A stretch of 64,000 nt of DNA from Microbacterium sp. Au-Mic1 (GCF_021341785.1 NZ_JAJTTF010000003.1:1-64000); one strand, 5' to 3'; counted from the stretch's first letter, positions 18,653 through 28,320 are shown. Notes: generated by a model from the letters alone, not told the origin. A program made the numbers and translations.

Positions 18653-19558
18653 ATGGCTGTGGTCGGAGACGTCGGTCGCTCTTCTCGTGCGACGCCCCAC
18701 GGCGTGCTCGCCCGGTACCCGCTCACCTCCTACTTCGTGATCGCGTACCTGTTCGCGTGGCTCGTCGAGCTCCCGGTCGTTCTCTCCGCGCAGGGGGCGC
18801 TGCCGGCGCTGCCCAAACTCGCGATCGGGATCCTCATCCCCGTCGCAACCCTCGGTCCGGCCGTCGCGGCGTTCGTCGTGACCGCGGTGACGGAGGGCAG
18901 GGAAGGCGTCGTCCGGCTGCTGCATCGTTGCGTCCATTGGCGAGTGGGGATCGGGTGGTACCTGTTCCTGCTCGTCGGCGTGCCGGTCATCATCCTGCTC
19001 GGAACGATCGTGGTGCCCACCGCTCTGGCATCGTTCCAGCCGATCATCGGCCCCCTGCTCGCCGCGTACCCGCTCGCGTTCGTGATGACCTTCCTCCTCG
19101 GCGGTCCGCTGGGGGAGGAGCCGGGGTGGCGCGGGTTCGCGCTGCCGCGGCTGCAGGAGCGCCACGGCCCTCTGATGGGCAGTGTGATCCTGGGTGCGCT
19201 GTGGGCGCTGTGGCACTTCCCGCTGTTCTGGAGCGGGGTGTGGACGCCGCCGACGCCCGCGAACATGGTGATGTTCGTGGTGATGATCATCGCGCTGACG
19301 ATCATGATGACCTGGGTCTTCAACCACGCGGGGGGCAGCGTGCTGATCACGATGCTGATGCACGCTTCCTTCAACACCTTCGCGAACAAGGTGGGCGCAC
19401 CGCTCTTCCCCGCGCCGATCTTCAACGACTACGGACTCCTGCCGGTGCTGATCGGCTTCACCGGCACGGCTCTCGTGCTGATCCTCGTGACCCGAGGCCG
19501 GCTCGGCCTCCCGAAGGGTGCTCGATCGCCCGGTCTCGGCCCGACGACGGCGACCTGA
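18653..19558 (+). CDS. CPBP-family intramembrane metalloprotease
   Basis: 301 residues with about eight membrane segments. The Abi/CPBP motifs are present: EEPGWRGFALPRLQ (about residues 163-176), WALWHFPLFW (about 197-206) and HASFNTF (about 238-244), which supply the Glu and His metal ligands. The family resembles Rce1 prenyl proteases, but bacterial members have varied or unknown roles. I place the start at the ATG at 18653 (MAVVGDVGRSS) with GGAAGGG upstream. The 3' end is convergent with the alcohol dehydrogenase gene, separated by a small stem (19561-19578). Confidence 0.9.
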   Translation: MAVVGDVGRSSRATPHGVLARYPLTSYFVIAYLFAWLVELPVVLSAQGALPALPKLAIGILIPVATLGPAVAAFVVTAVTEGREGVVRLLHRCVHWRVGIGWYLFLLVGVPVIILLGTIVVPTALASFQPIIGPLLAAYPLAFVMTFLLGGPLGEEPGWRGFALPRLQERHGPLMGSVILGALWALWHFPLFWSGVWTPPTPANMVMFVVMIIALTIMMTWVFNHAGGSVLITMLMHASFNTFANKVGAPLFPAPIFNDYGLLPVLIGFTGTALVLILVTRGRLGLPKGARSPGLGPTTAT

Positions 19559-19582
19559 GTCGCGTCTCGGCGACTGCAGCGG

Positions 19583-20623
19583 TCAGCCGAGCTGCGGATC
19601 CACCATGGTCATGCCCGCCACCGTCGCCCGGTCGAACCCTGGCAGCAGCGCGGCGGCCTCCTCGAGACCGATGGTGCGCTCGATGAGGCGCTGCGGTGTG
19701 AGGCGCCCCGCGGCGATCAGCGCCATCATCGCGGGGTAGTCGGCAGCCGCCATGCCATGGCTGCCGAGCACGTCGAGCTCCCAGCCGATCACGCGATCCA
19801 TCGGCACGCGCGGGTGCCCGTCGATCGGCGGGAGGAGGCCGATCTGCACGTGCCTGCCGCGCCGCCGCAGCCCCAGGATCGCGTCGGAGAGGGTCTGCAC
19901 GCTTCCGACCGCGTCGATGGAGATGTGGCTCCCGCCATTCGTCAGCGCGGCCACGGAAGCGGGGAAGTCGGTCCCGTCCGCGAGCAGCGTGTGCTCGGCG
20001 CCGACCGCGCGCGCCACCGCGAGGGCTTCGGGGTTGCGGTCGACCGCGATCACCCGGGCGCCGTGAGCCCGCGCGATCATCACGGCGCTGAGCCCGACGC
20101 CGCCGGCGCCGATCACCGTGATCCACTCGTCCTCGCGCACCCGAGCGCGCCCGACGAGCGCGCGGAAGGCCGTGGCGAAGCGACAGCCGAGGCTGGCGGC
20201 CGTGGCGAAGTCCACGTCGTCGGGGAGGGCGACCAGGTTAACGTCGGCCGCGTGCAGGGCGACGACCTCGGCGAAGGAACCCCAGTGCGTGAAGCCCGGC
20301 TGCTGCTGGTCGGGGCAGACCTGCGCATCGCCGGAGAGGCACCACTCGCAGCGCCCGCAACCGCACACGAACGGCACGGTCACACGGTCGCCCGCGTGCC
20401 AGCGGGTGACCTGCGGCCCGACCTCGGTGATGATCCCGGCGAGCTCGTGCCCCGGCACATGCGGGAACGCGATGTCGTCGTGCCCGGCCCACGCGTGCCA
20501 ATCGCTGCGGCACATCCCCGTGGCCATCACCTGCACGAGAACGCCGTCGGCGGGCAGATCCGGCACGGGGACCACGCGTACTTCGGGCTGGGAACGGACC
20601 GCATCGAACACCACTGCGCGCAT
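19583..20623 (-). CDS. Zinc-dependent alcohol dehydrogenase
   Basis: 346 residues, medium-chain dehydrogenase/reductase. Catalytic zinc ligands C38 and H59-E60 (GMCRSDWH, PGHE), structural zinc cysteines C89, C92, C95 and C103 (CGRCEWCLSGDAQVC), and the NAD-binding VIGAGGVGLSAVMIA near residue 175. Oxidises an alcohol with NAD(P)+; the substrate cannot be assigned. AAGGA precedes the ATG by 8 nt. Divergent from amtB, sharing a 168-bp intergenic region that holds the nitrogen-type operator. Confidence 0.92.
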   Translation of the reverse strand: MRAVVFDAVRSQPEVRVVPVPDLPADGVLVQVMATGMCRSDWHAWAGHDDIAFPHVPGHELAGIITEVGPQVTRWHAGDRVTVPFVCGCGRCEWCLSGDAQVCPDQQQPGFTHWGSFAEVVALHAADVNLVALPDDVDFATAASLGCRFATAFRALVGRARVREDEWITVIGAGGVGLSAVMIARAHGARVIAVDRNPEALAVARAVGAEHTLLADGTDFPASVAALTNGGSHISIDAVGSVQTLSDAILGLRRRGRHVQIGLLPPIDGHPRVPMDRVIGWELDVLGSHGMAAADYPAMMALIAAGRLTPQRLIERTIGLEEAAALLPGFDRATVAGMTMVDPQLG

Positions 20624-20687
20624 GGGCTCATCCTTCCAGGCTCCCGCGGGTCTTCGTTACAGGGTGTTCACGCCGGGGGCATGCGAC

Positions 20688-20736
20688 GAAACGGACTCGA
20701 AACACAGCGCGCGTCGAGGCGAAACGCACGAGTGAC
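20688..20736 (+). promoter_or_regulatory. Candidate GlnR-type operator upstream of amtB
   Basis: Pentamers in register on an 11-bp grid: GAAAC (20688-20692), GAAAC (20699-20703), GAAAC (20721-20725) and GTGAC (20732-20736); the middle slot at 20710 is degenerate. It lies 56-104 bp upstream of the amtB ATG. The pattern repeats that upstream of nirB (5826-5863) and fits actinobacterial GlnR boxes. Confidence 0.65.
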
Positions 20737-20791
20737 AGTCTGACCTCACCCGACGCTGCAGGAGCGTTCTCACTGAGAGAGGAGCGGACCC

Positions 20792-22060
<1,269 letters not shown>

Positions 22061-22064
22061 GCCG

Positions 22065-22667
22065 ATGAACCCCGCCTCCCTCGCGGCGAGCTCCGCCACG
22101 GTCGGTCTCCTGCAGCTGCGGAGTCTGCCGAGGCGCGGGCTCGCCGCGGGAGGCGGGCACGTGCGCGAGATCTGCGGACTGCGAGGTCCGAACGGCGAGC
22201 TGCACTGGATCCTGCAGCTCGTGGAACTGCGGGGCCCCGTGGGCATCCTGCACCTGGCGGACGAGGCGGCGCACGTGCTCGCGGGGATCGGCGGCCCGCA
22301 GGTCGACGTCGGCCCCGGTGCGCAGATCGGGCTTCGCAAGGAGCGGGTGCTGCGGCACACCGGTCCGCTCCTGGAGCTGCGCCGGCCCCGGCTGCGTGCC
22401 GCGGAGCTGAGCCGGATCCTGGTGCTGTCCACGGTGACGTCCCGAGCGAGGCCCGCGCTGGTCTTCGCCGACCTGCACGGCGCGTCCGATCTGCCTGAGG
22501 ACGTGCGCGCGGTCGTCGTGCGCTCGGGGCGGGTGAGCACGGGCGGCAGCACGGCATCGGCGATGGAGGCGCTGGTGCTGCGGTCCGCGATGACGGGTGA
22601 CAGCGTGGTCGCCCGCGGACCCGGGATCGTCGCCGATGACGCCCGGGTCCTCATGGTCGTCGGCTGA
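22065..22667 (+). CDS. Hypothetical protein downstream of amtB
   Basis: 200 residues, begins 5 nt after the amtB stop, so probably cotranscribed. Third-codon positions are strongly G/C-rich in this frame and not in the opposite frames, which supports a real gene. I recognise no domain. It is soluble, with no signal peptide, a single Cys (residue about 37), and a repeated leucine/arginine-rich middle (WILQLVELRGPVGILHLADE). A role in ammonium transport or nitrogen sensing is only suggested by position. Start ATG at 22065; an in-frame upstream start at 22035 would overlap amtB. Confidence 0.65.
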   Translation: MNPASLAASSATVGLLQLRSLPRRGLAAGGGHVREICGLRGPNGELHWILQLVELRGPVGILHLADEAAHVLAGIGGPQVDVGPGAQIGLRKERVLRHTGPLLELRRPRLRAAELSRILVLSTVTSRARPALVFADLHGASDLPEDVRAVVVRSGRVSTGGSTASAMEALVLRSAMTGDSVVARGPGIVADDARVLMVVG

Positions 22668-22688
22668 GATCGCGCCGGTCCGGCGGTG

Positions 22689-23636
22689 TCAGCCGCCCAG
22701 CGCGGTGATGACCGCGAGGTGGTCGCTGGCACCGGCCGAGGTCGTCCGCCCCGAGGCGGAGGGGAAGCCGCGCTGGAAGACGTGGTCGATCCGGACCGCG
22801 GGGAATGACGCGGGCCAGGTGAACGACGGGCCGATCCCGCCGAACCTCACCTCGCCGAGGGCGTCGGCGATCGAGGCGAGAGCCGGATCCGTCGACACCG
22901 CGTTGAAGTCGCCGAGGGCGATCACCCGCGTGCTCCGATCGCCGCGGATCCGCTCGCCCAGTGCGGACAGCATGCCGTCCCGAGCGCTCTGCGCGCCCGG
23001 ACGCAGCGATGCGGCGTGCACGACGTAGACGCTGACGGGGCCGCCGGGGGCGTCGATCTCGACACGCAGGGCGCGCTTCCAGCCCAGCCCGAGGTCGAGG
23101 GCCTCCTCGTCGAGGATCGGGTAGCGGCTCCAGATCCCGACGGTGCCGACGCGGTACGCGTGCGGGTACGACTCGGCGAGCTCGTCCGCGATCGCCGACC
23201 CCGAGTCGCCGTCGAGCTCGGTGAACGCCAGGATCTGCGCACCCTGGCCGGCCAGGGTGCGCGCGGACGCCGCTCCGGTGCCGGATCCCGCTTCCACGTT
23301 CTGCGTCGCGACCAGCAGTCCCGAGGTCTCCGCGGACGGGTCGCCCTGCCACGGCACTGGGAGGAACCCCCACAGGGCTACGGTCCACGCCACGACGGGC
23401 ACCGCGGCGATCCACGCCGTCCGCGGCCGGATCAGCAGCGCGGCGATCACGAGCGGGACGAGGAGCAGCCCCAGCCAGGGCAGGGCGACGGCGATCGCGG
23501 TCCCGAGGGGGCCGGGGACGGAACCGAGCAGCACGGTCGCCGTCAACGCCATCGCGCTCAGCAGCAGCGCGACGATGGCACCACGGCGGGGCGCGGCGCG
23601 TCTCGTCCTGACCGGTTCCCTCGTCGCCTGACTCAC
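22689..23636 (-). CDS. Endonuclease/exonuclease/phosphatase family membrane protein
   Basis: 315 residues. N-terminal cytoplasmic tail rich in Arg, then three hydrophobic segments (about residues 20-85), then an EEP domain: ATQNVEAGSG (metal site start), AFTELDGDS, VYVVHAASLRPGAQS, ALGDFNAVSTDP and the C-terminal GASDHLAVI. The catalytic Asp/His of the fold are present. Likely an extracellular-facing phosphodiesterase or nuclease anchored in the membrane; the substrate is unknown. GTG start at 23636 with AAGGA upstream. Convergent with the amtB follower. Confidence 0.87.
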   Translation of the reverse strand: MSQATREPVRTRRAAPRRGAIVALLLSAMALTATVLLGSVPGPLGTAIAVALPWLGLLLVPLVIAALLIRPRTAWIAAVPVVAWTVALWGFLPVPWQGDPSAETSGLLVATQNVEAGSGTGAASARTLAGQGAQILAFTELDGDSGSAIADELAESYPHAYRVGTVGIWSRYPILDEEALDLGLGWKRALRVEIDAPGGPVSVYVVHAASLRPGAQSARDGMLSALGERIRGDRSTRVIALGDFNAVSTDPALASIADALGEVRFGGIGPSFTWPASFPAVRIDHVFQRGFPSASGRTTSAGASDHLAVITALGG

Positions 23637-23786
23637 GGGTCCATCCTTCCGGCCCCGATCTGGGGAACCGCTGACGATCCGCCGCCAGCGCGGGCCGGCA
23701 TGCGACGGAACCGCAGGTCGTGCTCGGGTTCCCTGTCGGTACCCACCGGCACAATGGATCAGAGCCGATCGCCCGAGGGGAGCGAC

Positions 23787-24539
23787 ATGGATCCGTTCTG
23801 GGACCCGCGCAGCCGCCGTCGCCGGCAGCAGCCGGTCGTCGCCGTGCACCCCGCTGATGGCGCGCCCGCCGCGGATCGCACCTGGCCTGCGAGCATTCCC
23901 GCGGTCGCCCAGGTGCTGCGGGAGGGCATCGATCTGGATCCGGGGGTGACGTTCCTGGTCGGCGAGAACGGCAGCGGAAAATCGACGCTGGTCGAGGGCA
24001 TCGCGGTCGCCTACGGGCTCTCGCCGGAGGGCGGATCCCGGCAGGCGCGGCACAGCACCCGCCCGACCGAGTCCCCGCTGTCGGAATGGCTCCGCATCCA
24101 GCGGGGTGTGGGCGCGAACCGGTGGGGCTTCTTCCTGCGCGCCGAGACGATGCACTCCTTCTACACCTACCTCGAGGAGAATCCGTCAACCGGACCCGAA
24201 CCGCTCTTCCACGAGATGAGCCACGGCGAGTCCTTCCTGGCCGTGCTGGAGACGCGTTTCGACGATCCCGGTTTCTACTGCCTCGATGAGCCCGAGGCGG
24301 CGCTCTCGTTCTCCTCGACCCTGAGCCTCATAGCCGTGCTGCGCCGGATCGCCGACGAGGGCGGGCAGGTGCTCTGCGCGACGCATTCCCCGGTGCTCGC
24401 CGCGCTGCCCGGCGCGACCATTCTCGAGGTCGGGGAGTGGGGGCTCCGGCCCGCGGTGTGGGAGGACCTGGAGCTCGTGCGGCACTGGCGGTCGTTCCTC
24501 GACGACCCCGCGCGCTACACCCGGCACTTGCTGGACTGA
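23787..24539 (+). CDS. AAA/SMC-like ATP-binding protein
   Basis: 250 residues. Walker A GENGSGKSTL (about residues 53-62), an ABC-like segment SHGESFLAVLETRF (about 149-162), Walker B FYCLDEPEAALS (about 167-178) and a switch histidine in LCATHSPVLAALPG. This is the compact AAA_21-type ATPase found alone or with nucleases or transport partners; no partner is adjacent here. I chose the ATG at 23787 (MDPFWDPRS) because GAGGGG precedes it; an ATG at 23754 would add 11 residues. Function unknown; candidate roles are DNA repair or stress response. Confidence 0.87.
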   Translation: MDPFWDPRSRRRRQQPVVAVHPADGAPAADRTWPASIPAVAQVLREGIDLDPGVTFLVGENGSGKSTLVEGIAVAYGLSPEGGSRQARHSTRPTESPLSEWLRIQRGVGANRWGFFLRAETMHSFYTYLEENPSTGPEPLFHEMSHGESFLAVLETRFDDPGFYCLDEPEAALSFSSTLSLIAVLRRIADEGGQVLCATHSPVLAALPGATILEVGEWGLRPAVWEDLELVRHWRSFLDDPARYTRHLLD

Positions 24540-24581
24540 GGATCCGACGGCGTCGCGCTGCGCGGGGTCCCGCCGACCCGG

Positions 24582-25664
24582 TCAGGGGGCGGCGCGCACC
24601 GCGACGAGGAACCCGTCGAGGTTGTGCACGTGCGCGCGGACGCTCTGCTCGGCCTCGGCGGCGATCGCGACGGGGTCGCCGCTCGTGGTGATGACGGTGT
24701 CGCCCTCCAGGCGATGGCCGACCCAGCGCAGACGCACCCGCTCGACGCCGGCGACGCCGTGGACATGGCTCAGCGCATGCTCGACGCGCTCGACGAGTTC
24801 GGGCTCGATGCCGTCGAGCAGGCGCCGCCCGATGCTGCGGACCGTGCCGATCAGCAGCACGAAGATCGCCACGGAGATGAGCACGCCGACGATCGGATCC
24901 GCCAGAGGGAAGCCCGAGAGCACCCCGAGCGCGCCGAGCACGACGGCGAGCGAGGTGAAGCCGTCCGTGCGGGCGTGCACGCCATCGGCGACGAGCGCGG
25001 CGGATCCGATGCGTCGGCCGACGCGGATCCGGTAGATCGCGACGGCCTCGTTGCCGAGGAAGCCGATCACGCCTGCGACGATCACCCAGCCCAGGTTGTG
25101 CAGGGGCTGCGGGTTCAGCAGCCGCTCGACGGACTGCCACGCGGCGACGATCGCGGACAGCAGCACCACGAACACGATGAACAGTCCGGCGAGGTCCTCC
25201 GCACGCCCGAAACCGTAGGTGTACCGGCGGGTCGCGGCGCGACGCCCGAGCACGAACGCGACCCAGAGCGGGATCGCCGTGAGCGCGTCGGAGAAGTTGT
25301 GCACGGTGTCGGCGAGCAGCGCGACCGAGCCGCTGAAGGCGAAGACCGCGGCCTGCAGGATCGTCGTGACGAGCAGGATCACGAGACTGATCTTGAGCGC
25401 GCGGACGCCGGCGCTGGACGCCTCCATCGCGTCGTCGATCGCATCGGCAGCGTCGTGCGTGTGCGGTACGAACAGGCCGTACAGGAAGCCCTTGAACCCG
25501 GTCGGGTGCTCGTGGTGGTGATCGCCGTGGGTGTGCGGATGATCGGAGGACTGACCGTGGCCGGCGTGGGCATGACCGTGTGCATCGTCGTGATGGTGGG
25601 TGCCGCTCGCGTGCTCGCGGTCGCGATCGTGGTCGCCGTGATGCTCGTGCGGGTGGTCGTGCAT
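24582..25664 (-). CDS. Cation diffusion facilitator metal efflux transporter
   Basis: 360 residues. A histidine- and aspartate-rich N-terminal tail (about residues 1-55, more than 15 His) likely binds metal; then six membrane segments with the CDF metal sites LLADTVHNFSDAL (TM2) and LVADGVHARTDGF (TM5), and a C-terminal ferredoxin-like domain. Exports Zn(II), Co(II) or a similar ion by proton exchange. Its ATG overlaps the stop of the ArsR gene by 3 bases (ATGA), so it is controlled from the same promoter and operator at 26014-26035. Confidence 0.95.
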   Translation of the reverse strand: MHDHPHEHHGDHDRDREHASGTHHHDDAHGHAHAGHGQSSDHPHTHGDHHHEHPTGFKGFLYGLFVPHTHDAADAIDDAMEASSAGVRALKISLVILLVTTILQAAVFAFSGSVALLADTVHNFSDALTAIPLWVAFVLGRRAATRRYTYGFGRAEDLAGLFIVFVVLLSAIVAAWQSVERLLNPQPLHNLGWVIVAGVIGFLGNEAVAIYRIRVGRRIGSAALVADGVHARTDGFTSLAVVLGALGVLSGFPLADPIVGVLISVAIFVLLIGTVRSIGRRLLDGIEPELVERVEHALSHVHGVAGVERVRLRWVGHRLEGDTVITTSGDPVAIAAEAEQSVRAHVHNLDGFLVAVRAAP

Positions 25665-26026
25665 CAGGCGTCCCGGTCGGCGTGATGATGGCGAGGCGTT
25701 CCGCCCAGGGAGTGCTCGGCCTGGAAGATCGCGTCCGCGACGAGCCGGGAGGCGTGCTCGTTCTCGAGCCGGTAGAAGACGCGCTGGCCGTCCTGCCGCG
25801 TCGACACGATGCGCGCGAGCCGCAGCTTCGCGAGGTGCTGCGAGACGGCGGCGGGCGACTTGTCCACGATGTCGGCCAGGTGGTTGACCGAGAGCTCGCC
25901 GGCCTCGCCGAGTGCCATGACGATCCGCACGCGGGTCGCGTCGGCGAGCATCGAGAACACCTCGACGGCCAGCTCCACGTAGGAGCTGTCGGGAGAGTAG
26001 CCACATGCCTGCTTATCTGCACTCAT
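25664..26026 (-). CDS. ArsR/SmtB-family metal-sensing repressor
   Basis: 120 residues. Winged helix in about residues 18-95 with recognition region DKSPAAVSQHLAKLRLARIVS and the beta-hairpin RQDGQRVFYRLEN. A Cys near the N-terminus (C8) and a His-rich C-terminus (PRHHHADRDA) plus the alpha-5 segment ENEHASRLVADAIFQAEH are candidate metal ligands, reminiscent of CzrA/NmtR/KmtR-type sensors of Zn, Ni or Co. Cotranscribed with the CDF exporter. The ATG lies inside a perfect inverted repeat and has TAGTAT six nt upstream, so transcript and protein probably start at the same base. Confidence 0.93.
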   Translation of the reverse strand: MSADKQACGYSPDSSYVELAVEVFSMLADATRVRIVMALGEAGELSVNHLADIVDKSPAAVSQHLAKLRLARIVSTRQDGQRVFYRLENEHASRLVADAIFQAEHSLGGTPRHHHADRDA

Positions 26027-26035
26027 ACGCAGATA
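26014..26035. promoter_or_regulatory. ArsR operator: perfect 7-8-7 inverted repeat over the start codon
   Basis: TATCTGC (26014-26020), eight bases, GCAGATA (26029-26035). The spacer contains the regulator's start codon (26024-26026). The -10 candidate TAGTAT on the minus strand (26038-26033) overlaps the right arm, so repressor binding would block polymerase directly. Confidence 0.7.
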
Positions 26036-26046
26036 CTAATGGATGG

Positions 26047-26628
26047 TCAGCCGCGCAGAGCACCCCGCGCCTCCCGGACCGCGTAGAACACGATCACGAG
26101 GCTCGCGACCGGATCGGCCCACCACAGGCCGAACAGAGCGTTCAGGAGGATGCCGGCGAGCACCGAGGCGGCCAGGATCCCGTCGACGAGCGTCACCCTC
26201 CCCTCCGTGAGCAGCACCGGATCCTCCAGCCTGCGTCCCACCTGGTGCTTGCCGAACGCCAGCAGGAACATGACGATCGCGGTCAGAGCCGTCCACCAGA
26301 TGCCGCCCTGCAGCGGCACCGCCCGATGAGCGGACGCGAGGGCGACGACCGCCTGGACCAGCAGGTAGACCGCGAGCAACGCGAAGGCGACGCCGATCAA
26401 ACGGAGGCCGAGGCGCTGACGGCGCTCGTCCGCCCCGGTCAGCTCCCAGATGACCACCGTCGATGCGCCGATCTCGATCAAGCTGTCCAGGCTGAAGCCG
26501 AGCAGTGCGACGGATCCGGAACGGTACGCGAGGATCCCGAGCAGCACGACGCCGACCACGTTCCAGGCCAGGGTGATGACCTCGAGCGCGATGCCGGCGC
26601 GGCGAAGGCGGGCACGGTCTGCGGGCAC
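26047..26628 (-). CDS. CDF-like protein lacking the cytoplasmic domain
   Basis: 193 residues with about six membrane segments matching the CDF transmembrane domain, but no C-terminal metal-binding domain. The metal-site segments are altered: LLGFSLDSLIEIG in place of the usual HxxxD of TM2, and TEGRVTLVDGIL in place of that of TM5. Such short cation-transporter homologues are common in actinobacteria; transport activity is uncertain. GTG start at 26628. Its 3' end is 20 bp from the ArsR start, so the ArsR promoter lies in or at the end of this gene. Confidence 0.85.
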   Translation of the reverse strand: MPADRARLRRAGIALEVITLAWNVVGVVLLGILAYRSGSVALLGFSLDSLIEIGASTVVIWELTGADERRQRLGLRLIGVAFALLAVYLLVQAVVALASAHRAVPLQGGIWWTALTAIVMFLLAFGKHQVGRRLEDPVLLTEGRVTLVDGILAASVLAGILLNALFGLWWADPVASLVIVFYAVREARGALRG

Positions 26629-26718
26629 GGCCCGACGGTAGAGGCGGATCCGATGAAGGCGCTGTGGATGGTGGCGTCGGCTTCGACCGGTGGAGCGGCT
26701 TCGTCGTGAGGCGGCTGG

Positions 26719-27642
26719 TCAGAGCACGTACGCGAGCTTCTCCGGGTTGCACACCTGGCGCAGGCCGTGGATCAGCCCGTCGGCGCCGAACTCGAGCGCG
26801 AGCACGTCGACGCGGTCGGAGCGCAGGAACGCGATCGCCGGCTCTCCGTTGACGTCGAGGCGCTTCACCGAGAACGGCAGCGCGGGATCGGCGGTCGCCT
26901 TCTGCAGCACTCCCACGAGGAAGCGCCGCACGCGGTCGGCGCCGAAGATCGGGTTGCGTGCGGCGCTCACCTTGCCGCCCCCGTCGTTCCACAGGATCGC
27001 GTCGTCGGAGAGCAGGGCGAGCACTCCGGAGACGTCGCCGTGTTCGACGGCGACGAGCAGCGCGCCGAGGGCGGCCGGATCCGCTGCGCGCGTGAGGGCG
27101 GGGTCGTCGGCGAGGCGCAGCCGGCGCTCGGCGCGCGAGACGAGCTGTCGCACGGCGGCGGGCGACTTCTCGAGGATGCGGCCGATCTCCACGGCCGACA
27201 TCCCGAACGCCCGGTGCAGCACGACGGCTGCCCGCGCGTCGGGAGCGAGCTGCTCCGCCATGTGCAGCAGCGCCAGCGAGAGCAGCTCGCGGTCGGCCAC
27301 CGCGTCCTCGGGCAGCCGCGAGGTGGCGACCGGCTCCGGCAACCACGGGCCGACGTAGTCCTCCCGTACCGCAGCGAGCGCGCGCACGCGGTCGATCGAG
27401 CGGCGCACGCACACGGTCGTCAGCCACGCGGGCCAGGAACGCACGCGGCTCGTCGACGCCCCGTCGGCCACTGCCCCGTCCTGGCCCGATCGTTCGGCGC
27501 GCTCCTGCTGCAGCGCCTCGATCGCGACCTCCGACACCACGTCCTCGGCGTGGCCGTAGTCGCCGAGCATCCGGTACGCGATGCCGATCAGGCGCCCGCG
27601 CTCCGCCTGCCACGCGCGCGTGGCAGGCGAGACGAGGGTCAT
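26719..27642 (-). CDS. ECF41-type RNA polymerase sigma factor with SnoaL-like C-terminal domain
   Basis: 307 residues. Region 2 (about 5-90; RLIGIAYRMLGDYGHAEDVVSE), the ECF41 linker motif WLPEP (about 98-102), region 4 (FGMSAVEIGRILEKSPAAVRQLVSRA), and a SnoaL/NTF2-like C-terminal domain with the ECF41 motifs NDGGGKVSAARNPI and NPEKLAYVL at the extreme C-terminus. In this group the C-terminal extension acts in place of an anti-sigma factor. I place the start at the ATG at 27642; a GTG at 27672 would add 10 residues. It follows the carboxymuconolactone decarboxylase gene by 33 bp, the classic ECF41 pairing. Confidence 0.93.
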   Translation of the reverse strand: MTLVSPATRAWQAERGRLIGIAYRMLGDYGHAEDVVSEVAIEALQQERAERSGQDGAVADGASTSRVRSWPAWLTTVCVRRSIDRVRALAAVREDYVGPWLPEPVATSRLPEDAVADRELLSLALLHMAEQLAPDARAAVVLHRAFGMSAVEIGRILEKSPAAVRQLVSRAERRLRLADDPALTRAADPAALGALLVAVEHGDVSGVLALLSDDAILWNDGGGKVSAARNPIFGADRVRRFLVGVLQKATADPALPFSVKRLDVNGEPAIAFLRSDRVDVLALEFGADGLIHGLRQVCNPEKLAYVL

Positions 27643-27675
27643 GGGCCTACGGTATCGCCCGGATTCGGGCACCGT

Positions 27676-28134
27676 TCAGACGATCGGGTGCTTGTCGTCG
27701 ATCGGCGGCGCCATCTCGGTGGCGATGGCCACGCGGTTCCAGACATTGATCGTGCAGATCGCCAGGACGAGGGCGCCGAGCTCGCCGTCGTCGAAGTGCT
27801 GCGCGGCGGCGTTCCAGATCTCGTCCGTCACGGTCTCCGGGCCGAGCTGCGTGACGGCGTCGGTCAGCGCGAGCGCCGCCAGCTCCCGCTCCGAGTAGAA
27901 GCCCTTGGCGTGCTGCCAGGCGCCGACCGCATGCAGGGTGCGCTGCGGGATGCCGCGCTTGGCGCCCTCGATCGCATGCATGTCGACGCAGAACCCGCAT
28001 CCGTTCAGGATCGAGGCGCGCAGCTTGATCAGTTCGTACAGTCGGGGCTCCACGCTCTTCCGGGAGTAGGCCTCCAGTCCGAGCACCGCGGCGTAGCCGA
28101 GCTTGTTGGTGCGGCCCATGTCGATCCTGGTCAT
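27676..28134 (-). CDS. Carboxymuconolactone decarboxylase/AhpD-like family protein
   Basis: 152 residues. The redox motif NGCGFCVDMHAIEGAKRG (CxxC with a following His, about residues 49-66) is that of the AhpD-like branch. Probably a small alkylhydroperoxidase or thiol oxidoreductase. It is the first gene of a unit with the ECF41 sigma factor; proteins of this family are the usual ECF41 target. A TGTCACA box lies 90-96 bp upstream. ATG start at 28134; its shine-dalgarno is AGGAACG-like and weak. Confidence 0.92.
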   Translation of the reverse strand: MTRIDMGRTNKLGYAAVLGLEAYSRKSVEPRLYELIKLRASILNGCGFCVDMHAIEGAKRGIPQRTLHAVGAWQHAKGFYSERELAALALTDAVTQLGPETVTDEIWNAAAQHFDDGELGALVLAICTINVWNRVAIATEMAPPIDDKHPIV

Positions 28135-28203
28135 CGTCGTTCCTCTCGTTGGCCGACGCCGTCGACGGATCTCGTCGGCGTTCGTGCGGCTCTCATCGGG
28201 GAT

Positions 28204-28230
28204 GTCGGATCGGGCGAGGGAAGTGTGACA
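28204..28230 (-). promoter_or_regulatory. Candidate ECF41-dependent promoter
   Basis: On the minus strand TGTCACA (28230-28224) is a perfect match to the published ECF41 -35 motif; a 16-nt spacer is followed by CGAC (28207-28204), one base from the CGTC -10 motif. The predicted leader to the ATG at 28134 is about 60 nt. Confidence 0.65.
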
Positions 28231-28320
28231 GGGGCGCTTAATCCGTCGCCGGATCCGCGATGCATGCGGCGGTCCGCGGACGCTGCGGCGACTCGCGGAT
28301 GCTGGGAGGATCCGCGAGAT

